Assembly (NCBI GenBank): GCA_938011325.1
Contig: CALLUD010000007.1
Coordinates: 310,001-374,000 of the forward strand
Length of the DNA: 64,000 bases
Reading direction: 5' to 3'
Source of the DNA: an uncultured Spartobacteria bacterium
GTDB lineage: Bacteria; Verrucomicrobiota; Verrucomicrobiia; Chthoniobacterales; JAATET01
Shown one piece after another: positions 43,210-54,511 of the stretch. Every line of letters begins with the position of its first letter. Positions within the stretch are counted from its first letter, which is position 1. Made by a program: the position numbers and the translations under genes. The notes beneath the pieces are model-generated. The model was not told the DNA's origin. It ran no database searches and saw only the letters and a list, made by a program, of their open reading frames with translations.

Positions 43210-45675
43210 TTGACGCCGTCCTCAGTCCTCGACGCCTGGTTTCGAAAACGAAAGTGGAAGGCATTCCCGTTTCAACGGGAGGTCTGGGCGGCCTATGCAA
43301 ATGGTGAGTCGGGGATGCTGCATTGCTCGACCGGTGCGGGGAAGACATTCGCGGTGTGGTTTGCCGCTTTGCTTCGGGCGATGAATGCCGGTGATCGCGG
43401 TGGTGGCATGCGGGTGCTGTGGATCACGCCGTTGCGCGCGCTTGCGGCCGACACCGAGGCGGCGCTGGCCGATTCCGCCGCGGAGCTCTGGCCGGGCTGG
43501 CGGGTTGCCCGTCGCACCGGGGATACGTCCGCCTCGGCGCGAAAGAAGATTCACGAGCGACCCCCGGAATGCCTCGTCACCACGCCCGAGAGCGCGACGC
43601 TGCTGCTGAGTCAGCCATCGTTTCTGCCTGCGTTTCGATCGCTGGAGCTGATTGTCGTCGACGAGTGGCACGAGCTGCTCACGACCAAGCGCGGGGTATT
43701 GACGGAGCTCGCCCTCGCGCGATTGCACACGCTCGCCCCGGAAGCGCGCGTATGGGGACTTTCCGCAACACTTGGGAACCTCGAGGAGGCGGCGCTGGCG
43801 CTCGGTGGATTCGAGCATGACGGAAAGCCGCGACCGATGCGACTCGTCCGGGGCGGAATGCGGAAGCGCACGCGAATCGAGACGATTCTGCCGCCGGAAT
43901 CCGACCAATACCCGTGGGGCGGGCATCTCGGCCTTCAGTTGATCGATGGCGTTACGGATGTTTTGCGGCGGCACGCAACGAGCATCGTTTTCACCAACAC
44001 GCGATCCCAGGCGGAAATGTGGTTTCGCGGTCTGGCGGAAGCCATGCCCGATTGGGAAGGCAAAATCGGCCTGCACCACGGGTCGCTGGATAATGATGTG
44101 CGACTTGCCGCCGAGGAAGGTCTGCGCACGGGAGCGTTGCGCGTGGTGGTGGCGACCTCCAGCCTCGATCTGGGAGTTGATTTCGCCCCTGTCGATGCGG
44201 TGTTGCAGGTGGGGAGCCCGAAGGGTGTCTCCCGGTTGCTGCAGCGGGCGGGAAGAAGCGGGCACCGGCCGGGTGCGGAAAGCGTGATCTATTGCGTGCC
44301 GGCGAACACGCTCGAACTGGTCGAGATTGCCGCGGCGCGCGACATGGCGGAAGCGGGACAGATCGAGGCGCGGCCGCCATTGCGGGTGCCGCTTGATCTG
44401 CTCTGCCAGCACATTGCCACGGTCGCGGCTGGTGGCCTCGATGAGGCCGGTGGCTTTGACGAAGCGGCGCTGCGGACGGAAGTGAGGACGACGCATGCGT
44501 ATTACGGACTCACCGACACCGAGTGGTCCTGGGCGCTGAATTTCGCGGAGCGGGGCGGTGATTCACTGCGCACATACCCGCAGTTCCAGCGTTTGTCGCG
44601 GGTTGGTGGTCGCTTTCACATGCGGGACGACCGCGTGGCGCGCGACCATCGGATGAATATCGGCACGATCACGAGCGACGCGTCGATTCAGGTGCAGTTC
44701 CTTCGCGGTTCGCGTCTGGGTTCGGTCGAGGAATCCTTCATCGCAAGAATGCGGCCGGGCGATCGATTTCTCTTTGCCGGGCGCCAGCTTGAGCTGGTGC
44801 GGGTGCGGGACATGCGGGCCTACGTGCGACTCTCGAAGCGCAAGAGCGGTGGTGTGCCGCGCTGGATGGGTGGTCGTCTGCCATTGTCGACGAAGCTGGC
44901 GGAAGGCATGCGGCTCCGGCTCGATGCCGCGCGACGGGGCGAGTTTGCGTCGCCCGAAATGGAGCGCATGCGTGGTGTGCTGGAGATTCAGCAGAAGCTC
45001 TCGCTGATTCCCGCGATCGATGAACTCCTGATGGAGCGTTGGAAGAGCCGCGAAGGGCATCACATCTTCATCTATCCGTTCGAAGGACGCCTCGTGCACG
45101 AGGGTCTGGCAGCCCTGTTCGCCTACCGACTGGCGCGGATTCAGCCCGCGACGTTCTCGCTTGCCTTCAATGACCATGGACTCGAGCTGCTGTCGCCGCG
45201 CGTTGCGCCGCTGGAGGAAGCGTTGAAGGGTGGGCTGATGGATGAGGCGGGCCTTCTCGACGACGTGCTGGGGAGCGTGAATGCCGCGGAGTTGGGCAGG
45301 CGCCAGTTTCGTGAGATCGCGCGGATTGCGGGGCTGACTCATGAGGGCGTCGGTCGTGCGCGAAAGACCGCGCGCCAGTTGATGATCTCCGCATCGCTTC
45401 TTTACGATGTCTTTCAACGCTACGAACCGGGGAATCTTTTGCTGAGACAGGCGACGCGCGAGGTCTTGGAGAATCAACTCGAGCAGACGCGTCTTCGGGC
45501 CGCGCTGGAGAAGATGCGGAAGAGGCGGCTTCGAATGGTGGAGTTGAAGGCGCCGTCTCCGTTTGCCTTCCCGATTTTCGTGGAACGCTTTCGCGAGAAG
45601 ATGAGTTCGGAGGCTCTATCGGATCGCATCGCGCGGATGGAACTCGTTATCGAGCGGGCGGGGAGGAGCAAATGA
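43210..45675 (+). CDS. Lhr-type ligase-associated DEXH helicase
   Basis: An 821-residue superfamily-2 helicase. Walker A is CSTGAGKTFAVW (residues about 37-48), the DEXH box reads VVDEWHEL, motif VI lies in LLQRAGRSGHRPG, and a winged-helix/beta-barrel Lhr core (FVGR-like RQLELVRVRDMRAYV, then KSGGVPRWMGGRLPLS) follows. It belongs to the 'ligase-associated DEXH box helicase' group, normally found with an ATP-dependent DNA ligase, an MBL-fold exonuclease and PdeM. Here only PdeM follows, with an ATGA overlap. The start is TTG 43210; the only other option would be beyond an in-frame TAA at 43195. Confidence 0.93.
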   Translation: MTPSSVLDAWFRKRKWKAFPFQREVWAAYANGESGMLHCSTGAGKTFAVWFAALLRAMNAGDRGGGMRVLWITPLRALAADTEAALADSAAELWPGWRVARRTGDTSASARKKIHERPPECLVTTPESATLLLSQPSFLPAFRSLELIVVDEWHELLTTKRGVLTELALARLHTLAPEARVWGLSATLGNLEEAALALGGFEHDGKPRPMRLVRGGMRKRTRIETILPPESDQYPWGGHLGLQLIDGVTDVLRRHATSIVFTNTRSQAEMWFRGLAEAMPDWEGKIGLHHGSLDNDVRLAAEEGLRTGALRVVVATSSLDLGVDFAPVDAVLQVGSPKGVSRLLQRAGRSGHRPGAESVIYCVPANTLELVEIAAARDMAEAGQIEARPPLRVPLDLLCQHIATVAAGGLDEAGGFDEAALRTEVRTTHAYYGLTDTEWSWALNFAERGGDSLRTYPQFQRLSRVGGRFHMRDDRVARDHRMNIGTITSDASIQVQFLRGSRLGSVEESFIARMRPGDRFLFAGRQLELVRVRDMRAYVRLSKRKSGGVPRWMGGRLPLSTKLAEGMRLRLDAARRGEFASPEMERMRGVLEIQQKLSLIPAIDELLMERWKSREGHHIFIYPFEGRLVHEGLAALFAYRLARIQPATFSLAFNDHGLELLSPRVAPLEEALKGGLMDEAGLLDDVLGSVNAAELGRRQFREIARIAGLTHEGVGRARKTARQLMISASLLYDVFQRYEPGNLLLRQATREVLENQLEQTRLRAALEKMRKRRLRMVELKAPSPFAFPIFVERFREKMSSEALSDRIARMELVIERAGRSK

Positions 45676-46379
45676 GCGACTGCCACTTTTCGTGGGCCGG
45701 CGAGGAGCTCGTGGCGGTGCCGGAGCGGGCACTTTACTGGCCTCGGGAGCGGACGCTCTTTCTTGCGGATCTTCACTTCGGCAAAGACGCGACGTTTCGT
45801 CAGGCATTACGATGGATTCCGCCGGGCACGACGAATGATGATTTGCGTCGTCTCGACGCCGTGATGGCACGGCACGACGTTCAGCGGCTCGTCATTCTCG
45901 GCGACGCCTTTCACTCCGAACACGCTGGAGAAAAGGCCACAATCGACGTGGTGCGCGAGTGGCGGAGTGGTCTGTCGATCGAGATCGCGATGGTCTCTGG
46001 AAACCATGATCGGAAGGCGCTGCATCTTGCGACCGAACTTCGGATCAACGTTCTTTCCGAAGGCGGGCGACTTGGGCCATGGATGCTGCGGCATCATCCC
46101 GTCGCGAAGTCGCGTGTGCCCGTTCTCTGCGGTCACGTGCATCCGGTTGTGACGATGCTTGGTCCAGCAAGGGAAAGCCTGCGATTGCCTGCGTTCTGGG
46201 TGCAGCCTCACCAGTGCGTGCTTCCTGCATTTGGCGGATTCACGGGAGGCGGCAGCATTCGCCCTGGTATCGACGACCGGGTTTTGATCATCGCAGGCGA
46301 CAGGGTTGTCAATGCGGAGCTTTCCCGATTGCGGGGCGCAGCGGATCGGACGAAGGGTTGGCTTCGTCATGGATCTTGA
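45672..46379 (+). CDS. pdeM: Ligase-associated phosphoesterase PdeM
   Basis: A 235-residue calcineurin-like metallophosphoesterase of the ligase-associated DNA damage response group. Metal-site motifs: LFLADLHFGKD (Asp-x-His), LGDAFHS, VSGNHDRK and CGHVHP. The family is suggested to process DNA ends together with the Lhr-type helicase. The ATG overlaps the helicase stop by 4 nt, and the radical SAM gene overlaps its 3' end by 11 nt, giving a tightly coupled repair operon. Confidence 0.92.
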   Translation: MSDCHFSWAGEELVAVPERALYWPRERTLFLADLHFGKDATFRQALRWIPPGTTNDDLRRLDAVMARHDVQRLVILGDAFHSEHAGEKATIDVVREWRSGLSIEIAMVSGNHDRKALHLATELRINVLSEGGRLGPWMLRHHPVAKSRVPVLCGHVHPVVTMLGPARESLRLPAFWVQPHQCVLPAFGGFTGGGSIRPGIDDRVLIIAGDRVVNAELSRLRGAADRTKGWLRHGS

Positions 46380-47601
46380 ACGGAAGCTGTCGATTCTCGC
46401 CGATGCGGCTAAATACGATGCTTCCTGTGCGAGCAGCGGAACGACTGCGCGAAACTCCCGCGCAGGCGGCATGGGCAGCACGACCGGAGCCGGGATTTGT
46501 CACAGTTACACGCCGGACGGTCGCTGCGTGTCGCTCCTCAAGGTCCTGCTCACCAACTACTGCATCTACGACTGCCTCTATTGCATCAACCGCGTCTCGA
46601 GCGGGGTGCAGCGGGCGCGCTTCACGCCCGACGAGGTCGTGAAGCTGACGATGGACTTCTATCGTCGAAATTACATCGAGGGCCTGTTTCTCAGCTCCGG
46701 GATCATTCGCAACCCCGACTACACGATGGAGCAGGTGCTGCAGGTCGCGCGCAAACTGAGGCAGGAGCACGGTTTCAAGGGCTACATTCATCTCAAGACG
46801 ATTCCCGAGGCGTCGCCGGAATTGATCGAGGAGGCCGGCCGATGGGCGGATCGATTGAGCATCAATGTCGAGCTGCCGACACCGGCGGATCTCGATGTGC
46901 TGGCGCCGGAGAAGAATCTCACGCGCATTCGCGGCGCGATGACGGTCATCGAGCGGAAGATTACTCAGTCGAAGGCCGAGCGCCGTGAGAGTCCGAAGGC
47001 GCCTGTCTTTTCGCCTGCGGGGCAGAGCACGCAAATGATCGTCGGTGCGACGCCGGCGGATGATCGCGCCATCCTCACGCAGGCTGCTTCGCTGTATCGC
47101 GAGCACAAGTTGCGGAGGGTCTATTATTCCGCCTTCAGCCCCATTCCGGATGCGTCATCGAAACTGCCGCTTCAAGCTCCACCGCTGGTTCGCGAGCATC
47201 GGCTGTATCAGGCCGATTGGTTGATTCGATTTTATGGCTTCGAGGTTTCGGAAATCACGGAGTCGCGAAATCTTCCGCTCGACATCGATCCGAAGCTCGC
47301 CTGGGCATTGCGGCATCCGGCGGTTTTTCCGGTCGATTTGAACCGCGCGAGTCGCGAGTTGATGCTTCGCGTGCCGGGTCTCGGAGTTCGCAACGTCGAT
47401 CGCATTCTTGCCATCCGGCGCTGGCACAAGCTGCGGCTCGATGACCTCACGCGCCTGCACGTTCCGATGCGGAAGGTGATGCCATTCATCACGACCGTGG
47501 ATCATTCCCCGCATCGCATCGAGCGGACGATGCGAATTCCGGAGGAGCGGCAGCTGGACCTGTTCGACCCGGCGCAGACGGCACTCACGGGCGAACTGTA
47601 A
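46369..47601 (+). CDS. Radical SAM DNA modification/repair-type protein with HhH motif
   Basis: A 410-residue protein annotated in relatives as 'putative DNA modification/repair radical SAM protein'. The 4Fe-4S motif CxxxCxxC is in NYCIYDCLYC (about residues 66-75). A helix-hairpin-helix DNA-binding motif, LMLRVPGLGVRNVDRILAIRR, lies near residue 350. The N-terminal SGTTARNSRAGGMGSTTGAGICH is characteristic of the group. The reaction is unknown. It overlaps pdeM by 11 nt and precedes the UdgX gene by 33 nt; pairing with the DUF4130/UdgX protein is conserved across bacteria. The start is ATG 46369, although the frame is open to 46306. Confidence 0.93.
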   Translation: MDLERKLSILADAAKYDASCASSGTTARNSRAGGMGSTTGAGICHSYTPDGRCVSLLKVLLTNYCIYDCLYCINRVSSGVQRARFTPDEVVKLTMDFYRRNYIEGLFLSSGIIRNPDYTMEQVLQVARKLRQEHGFKGYIHLKTIPEASPELIEEAGRWADRLSINVELPTPADLDVLAPEKNLTRIRGAMTVIERKITQSKAERRESPKAPVFSPAGQSTQMIVGATPADDRAILTQAASLYREHKLRRVYYSAFSPIPDASSKLPLQAPPLVREHRLYQADWLIRFYGFEVSEITESRNLPLDIDPKLAWALRHPAVFPVDLNRASRELMLRVPGLGVRNVDRILAIRRWHKLRLDDLTRLHVPMRKVMPFITTVDHSPHRIERTMRIPEERQLDLFDPAQTALTGEL

Positions 47602-47634
47602 ACGCAAGATCCGCCGCACATTCGAACTTTCGCG

Positions 47635-49089
47635 ATGCGTCAAATCACCTTCGCGCCGGTGTTTCGGGAATGGCAGAGAGTGGCGCGAGAGGTATTGGCT
47701 GGCGGGCTGGCGCCCAATGAGGTCGTCTGGGAGGAACTGCATGGAGAGCAGCCGGGGCTTGGAATGTTTGACGAAGCTGCGACGCAGCAGGCGAAAGCAC
47801 GGGTTCGGGTTCCGCGATCCTTTGTGGAAATCGCAAAGCGGGTCGCGTGTCACCGGAGTGCGCGCCGCTGGGATTTGCTCTACCGCGTGCTGTGGCGACT
47901 GACGCACGGCGAGCCGCATTTGCTGGAGGTGACGGTTGATCCCGATGTTTACGAGCTGGCCCGCATGGACAAGGCGGTGCGGCGCGACGTGCACAAGATG
48001 CGCGCCTTTGTGCGATTTCGGGAAGTCGCCCATGATGGTGAAACGTGGTTCATCGCGTGGTTCGAGCCCGCGCATCACATCGTCGAGCTGAACGCGCCGT
48101 TTTTTCGCGACCGGTTTGCCGGCATGCGCTGGTCGATTCTGACGCCCGACCGCTGCGCGCACTGGGACGGGAGGATGTTGAGTTTCACCGACGGCGTGCC
48201 AAGGTCGGAGGCTCCTGTGGAGGACCGCGTCGAGGCGCTGTGGCTGACGTATTACGGGAGCATCTTCAATCCCGCCCGTGTGAAGACCCACGCGATGCAG
48301 GCCGAAATGCCGAAGAAGTATTGGAGGGATCTTCCGGAGACCGCGATCCTGCCTGCGCTGCTTCGGGAGGCGCCAAGCCGCACCGCTGAAATGATCGTCC
48401 GCAGCCGCTCGAAAGCCGCCCCCGCGGACGAGTTTCATCCGGCGCCGGTGCCGGACAGCACAAGTCTCACGACGTTGCGCAAGGCGGCGCTCGGGTGCAC
48501 GGCATGCCCGCTTTATCGCAATGCGACGCAGACGGTGTTCGGTGAAGGTCCGAAGCATGCGCCGCTGATGCTCGTCGGGGAGCAGCCGGGCGATCAGGAG
48601 GATCGTGCGGGGCGTGCGTTTGTTGGACCTGCCGGGCAGCTTTTGAATCGCGCGCTGGCGGATGCCGGCATTGACCGCGATCAGGCCTACGTGACCAATG
48701 CCGTGAAGCATTTCAAATGGGAGCCTCGTGGAAAGAGGCGGCTCCATGCCAAACCCGGCTCGCGTGAGATCGCGGCGTGCCGTCCGTGGCTGGAGGCGGA
48801 ACTGGCGGCGGTGAAGCCCCGCGTGCTTGTCCTGCTCGGCGGAACAGCCGCCCAAAGTGTGCTCGGATCGAAGGTTCGCGTGCTACGCGATCGCGGGCAG
48901 TGGATCGAGTCCGAATATTGCGCGCGCACGATGATCACCGTGCATCCGTCATCGCTCCTGCGAGCGCCCGACGGGGAGGCTCGCGAGAAGAATTACGAGG
49001 CATTTGTCGAGGACCTCAAAACCGTTGCGCGGGAACTCGCGAAGTCGGGTCGAGGTGACCGTTGTCAGGCGTTTTTGATCGATCCATGA
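47635..49089 (+). CDS. udgX: DUF4130-UdgX fusion uracil-DNA-binding protein
   Basis: A 484-residue two-domain protein. Residues 1-240 match DUF4130 (DLLYRVLWRLTHGEPHLLEV, RRDVHKMRAFVRFREV, FEPAHHIVELNAPFF). Residues about 275-470 are a family-4-like uracil-DNA glycosylase: LVGEQPGDQEDRAGRAFVGP, NAVKHFKW and HPSSLLRA. The loop KRRLH, with His371, is the UdgX signature (KRRIH in Mycobacterium smegmatis), whose His bonds covalently to the abasic site after uracil excision. Cys residues near 280-300 fit the Fe-S cluster. It is probably co-transcribed with the radical SAM gene. Confidence 0.93.
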   Translation: MRQITFAPVFREWQRVAREVLAGGLAPNEVVWEELHGEQPGLGMFDEAATQQAKARVRVPRSFVEIAKRVACHRSARRWDLLYRVLWRLTHGEPHLLEVTVDPDVYELARMDKAVRRDVHKMRAFVRFREVAHDGETWFIAWFEPAHHIVELNAPFFRDRFAGMRWSILTPDRCAHWDGRMLSFTDGVPRSEAPVEDRVEALWLTYYGSIFNPARVKTHAMQAEMPKKYWRDLPETAILPALLREAPSRTAEMIVRSRSKAAPADEFHPAPVPDSTSLTTLRKAALGCTACPLYRNATQTVFGEGPKHAPLMLVGEQPGDQEDRAGRAFVGPAGQLLNRALADAGIDRDQAYVTNAVKHFKWEPRGKRRLHAKPGSREIAACRPWLEAELAAVKPRVLVLLGGTAAQSVLGSKVRVLRDRGQWIESEYCARTMITVHPSSLLRAPDGEAREKNYEAFVEDLKTVARELAKSGRGDRCQAFLIDP

Positions 49090-49113
49090 AATCCGCCGAT
49101 CTTTCACCGTGCG

Positions 49114-49242
49114 TTGAACGATCCGGAGAACCCATGTCTGACATGTGGCGCCTGCTGCGCCACCTATCGGGTGTCCTTCTACCGCGCCGAGGGGGCGAAT
49201 CTGCCGGAGGCGCTCACCGAGCGGCTCGTTGATGTCGGGTGA
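49114..49242 (+). pseudogene. YkgJ-family cysteine-cluster protein fragment
   Basis: A frame from about 49087 to the stop at 49242 reads NPPIFHRALNDPENPCLTC and then GACCATYRVSFYRAEG and LPEALTERLVDVG. PCLTCGACCAxYRVSFY is the N-terminal signature of YkgJ-type zinc/iron-chelating proteins. The rest of the domain (about 50 residues with the later Cys) is not encoded; only a faint trace, RVRGMACRRCPAS, appears in another frame near 49265. It is a truncated remnant behind the UdgX gene. Confidence 0.65.
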
Positions 49243-49339
49243 CGACAAGTGCCAGCGGGCGCGTGCGTGGCATGGCCTGCCGCCGTTGCCCGGCGTCACA
49301 CTCGAATAATCGCTGCCGAGACTGGTGATCGACCGCAAA

Positions 49340-50296
49340 TCAGTCGCTGTCTCCGGTGACCAGCTCGACTTTCCCGTTCCGGCATGCGAAGACTCCGCTG
49401 AGTCCTTTTCGAGTCACGCGACGAAATAGCTCGGAGTCGTCGCGCTTGCGAAGCGTGCGGACAGCAAGCCCCTCGGCTCCGCAGCAAAGCAGCTCGCAGT
49501 GGGCTTTCAGAACGTGAGGGCGTCCGATGAGGCGTTCAGCCTCGGCGGGAAGTGGTCGCGTGAAATGCTTCGACGACGCGAGGAAACTGTAGGGCAGGGC
49601 GCGGAGGTCGATTTCCAGGCGCTCTGAAAATTCCCGCCAGAATGCCGACTGGAAAATTTCCGCCGGTGATTTCGCGAAGAAATGGCACCAATCGCGCGGC
49701 GCATCGGTCATCGGACAAAGCCGATCGTGCGTGCAGGGGGCGATCATGTGATGGCCGGCGTCGAGAAGGATTTGCCGCAGGTCCGTCAGCTGGCGGCTGA
49801 TGTCCCGCGAGCCGGGTTCGACCCAGATGACTTCGGATGCGGTGGCTGCGAGATGGGCGAGCGCCTTGCGTTCCTCCGGTTTCAACTCGCCGACGACGTG
49901 ACTGATGAGCAGCAGGGAATCCCCGGGAACTGTTCCATCGCGGAGATTCGCCGGGCTTGCGTCGAGGCCGCGTTGCTTCAAGGCCTCGATCGCGAAGCGC
50001 ATCGCGACCGCGGATTGATCGTAAACCTCCACCTTTCGAATCCCATACCATTCCGCCACCGCCCGCGTCGCAATCCCGGTGCCGCATCCCCAGTCGAGGA
50101 TGCGGGTCGCGCGGGGACGCCATCCCAGGCGCTTGAGCGTGTGGAGGACGGCATCCCATTTCCAGCCGATGCGTTGTGCGAAGGTCGCGTCGTAGAGTTC
50201 GAGGTCCCGTGCGGTCCAGTAATCTGCGGAAGCATCAGTGAGGAAGCGGTCGCGGAGGTCGCGAAGGCGTTGCCAGTCGGCGTTGGTGAATCGCAT
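49340..50296 (-). CDS. Rsm22-like methyltransferase
   Basis: A 318-residue class I SAM-dependent methyltransferase of the Rsm22 family (mitochondrial small-subunit-associated relatives). The SAM motif is RILDWGCGTGIATRAV near residue 65; the family Cys cluster shows as APCTHDRLCPM and DWCHFF near 205-220 and ELLCC near 280, a likely metal site. Bacterial members are thought to act on or assemble the small ribosomal subunit. The start is ATG 50296; the frame is open to 50356. It is divergent from the histidine kinase. Confidence 0.87.
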   Translation of the reverse strand: MRFTNADWQRLRDLRDRFLTDASADYWTARDLELYDATFAQRIGWKWDAVLHTLKRLGWRPRATRILDWGCGTGIATRAVAEWYGIRKVEVYDQSAVAMRFAIEALKQRGLDASPANLRDGTVPGDSLLLISHVVGELKPEERKALAHLAATASEVIWVEPGSRDISRQLTDLRQILLDAGHHMIAPCTHDRLCPMTDAPRDWCHFFAKSPAEIFQSAFWREFSERLEIDLRALPYSFLASSKHFTRPLPAEAERLIGRPHVLKAHCELLCCGAEGLAVRTLRKRDDSELFRRVTRKGLSGVFACRNGKVELVTGDSD

Positions 50297-50505
50297 CGTT
50301 ACAGGGCTGTTTGCAGGGCTTGTAGGGATCATGCGCCGGAACGGTTGTTTTCCCAAAGCAGAGCCGCAAAACGCATCGGCGGGATTGTGGCAAAGTTTGG
50401 CGGGTTTTGACGCATCAAAAGTAAACGGGGGCGGAAGCGCTGGCTGATTCCCCGGGATGCGGTATCGTTGAATCGGTCAGTCTGATCACGGACTGGCTGC
50501 AGTCG

Positions 50506-52923
<2,418 letters not shown>

Positions 52924-52964
52924 AAGGGCGTCCGACGGCGCTGCGAGTCGCGATTTCAAGGCGT

Positions 52965-53090
52965 ATGAAAAGAATCATCCTCCTTGGGGTCGCCGCGATT
53001 GCTTTGGGAATTTTCGCCATAGGTTGCTCGACCGGAGCGCACGTCAATACTCCGATCGTCGATGTCGGCGCCGGCGTCGATGTTGATTGA
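52965..53090 (+). CDS. Small lipoprotein (41 residues)
   Basis: A short gene encoding a basic N-terminus (MKRI), a hydrophobic stretch and a lipobox-like site FAIGC at Cys21, followed by about 20 residues ending in VDVGAGVDVD. The pattern is that of a small outer- or inner-membrane lipoprotein, similar in type to entericidin-like peptides but without clear homology. It lies between the hybrid kinase and hflX in the same direction. Confidence 0.6.
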   Translation: MKRIILLGVAAIALGIFAIGCSTGAHVNTPIVDVGAGVDVD

Positions 53091-53155
53091 TCCTGATTCG
53101 GCGCCTCGCGAAATGCGGATGCACGGACGGCGGGATCTGCTATGTTCCCGCCTTC

Positions 53156-54457
53156 ATGTTTGAGATCAAGCCGCGCGAAAAGATGGTCGAGCGAGCGCTC
53201 CTTGTCGGAGCCTTCGTGGACCCGACGGCGCGCGCGGACGCCGAGGATTTGCTGAACGAGCTCGCGGAGCTTGTGCGCACGCTGGGCATTCCGGTGATCG
53301 ATCGCGTGCTCGCGCAGGTGCGGGAGCCGCAGGCGCGGTATTTCCTCGGATCCGGCAAGGCGGAGGAAGTCTGCGCCCGCGCCAAAGAGCTGCAATGTGA
53401 CGTGCTGATTTTCGACAACGAGCTCACCCCCGCGCAGCAGCGCAATTGGGAGGAGCTGTCGAAGGTGACGGTGATCGACCGCGCAGAGGTGATCCTCGAC
53501 ATCTTCGGGATGCGTGCGCAGACGCGGGAGGCCCGGTTGCAGGTCGATCTTGCGCGCATGCAATACTCGCTGCCGCGATTGACGCGCGCGTGGGGACACC
53601 TCGGAAAGCAGGGCGGTGGCATTGGCGCGAAGGGCGAAGGTGAAAGCCAGCTCGAACAGGACCGGCGGAACATCCGCGCGCAGATGGACCGCCTGCGTCG
53701 CGAGATCGAGGAGGTGCGCGGCGCACGCGCCACCCAGCGCAAGGACCGGAAGCGCACGCCCGTGCCGAACGCCGCCATCGTCGGTTACACGAACGCCGGA
53801 AAATCCTCGCTGCTGCGGCGATTGACCGGTGCCGACGTGCTCGTCGAGGACAAGCTGTTCGCCACGCTCGACACGACGACACGCAAGATCGCGCTGCCGA
53901 ACAAACAACCGCTGCTGCTCACCGACACCGTTGGATTTGTGCGTCAGCTCCCGCACGAGCTTGTCGAGTCGTTCAACGCGACGCTCGAGGAGGCCGCCGT
54001 TTCCGACTTTCTCATTCACGTGCTCGACGCCTCGCACCCCCGCGTCATGGAGTTTTACAACACCACGATGAAGGTGCTCACCGACCTCGGCGCCGACATG
54101 AAACAGACGCTGGTCGTCTTCAACAAAATGGACCGCGTCGAGGATCCGGCGGCGAAAGCCGTGCTGCGCCTGCATTTTCCGGAGGCCGTCTTTGTCTCCG
54201 TGCACACCGGCGAGGGCATGGATGTGCTGATCGAGCGCATCGGGGAATTCGTCAGTCGCGGTCTCGAGGAAACGACCTTCGAGCTGCCGCTGGCTCGCGC
54301 GGATCTGCTCGCGCGCCTGCACCGCGAGGGAGTCGTGCACGCGGTGGATTACGAGGAAAATTCCGCGCGAGTGCGGGCCACGGTCCCGCAGCGTCTTCGC
54401 GACGAACTCATTGAGTTCGTCGTCGCCCCCGAGCGCGCCGTCTGGGCGACGGCGTAG
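53156..54457 (+). CDS. hflX: GTPase HflX
   Basis: A 433-residue ribosome-associated GTPase that splits stalled ribosomes. The N-terminal HflX domain (DPTARADAEDLLNEL, YFLGSGKAEEV, DNELTPAQQRNWEE) and the helical linker with GKQGGGIGAKGEGESQLEQD are followed by the G domain: VGYTNAGKSSLLRRL (G1), DTVGFVRQLPHELVESF (G3) and NKMDRV (G4). The length is typical. The ATG at 53156 is used; the frame is open 23 codons further up, across the lipoprotein stop. A hairpin terminator follows immediately. Confidence 0.97.
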   Translation: MFEIKPREKMVERALLVGAFVDPTARADAEDLLNELAELVRTLGIPVIDRVLAQVREPQARYFLGSGKAEEVCARAKELQCDVLIFDNELTPAQQRNWEELSKVTVIDRAEVILDIFGMRAQTREARLQVDLARMQYSLPRLTRAWGHLGKQGGGIGAKGEGESQLEQDRRNIRAQMDRLRREIEEVRGARATQRKDRKRTPVPNAAIVGYTNAGKSSLLRRLTGADVLVEDKLFATLDTTTRKIALPNKQPLLLTDTVGFVRQLPHELVESFNATLEEAAVSDFLIHVLDASHPRVMEFYNTTMKVLTDLGADMKQTLVVFNKMDRVEDPAAKAVLRLHFPEAVFVSVHTGEGMDVLIERIGEFVSRGLEETTFELPLARADLLARLHREGVVHAVDYEENSARVRATVPQRLRDELIEFVVAPERAVWATA

Positions 54458-54458
54458 G

Positions 54459-54484
54459 GATGCCGTAACGGCATCAGTGCTTTT
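54459..54484 (+). terminator. Intrinsic terminator after hflX
   Basis: gatgccg-taa-cggcatc forms a 7-bp stem with a 3-nt loop directly after the hflX stop, followed by agtgctttt. It suits termination of the hflX transcript, although the T-run is short. Confidence 0.6.
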
Positions 54485-54511
54485 CAGGATTTTATCCGGG
54501 CCGTCCTGCTT

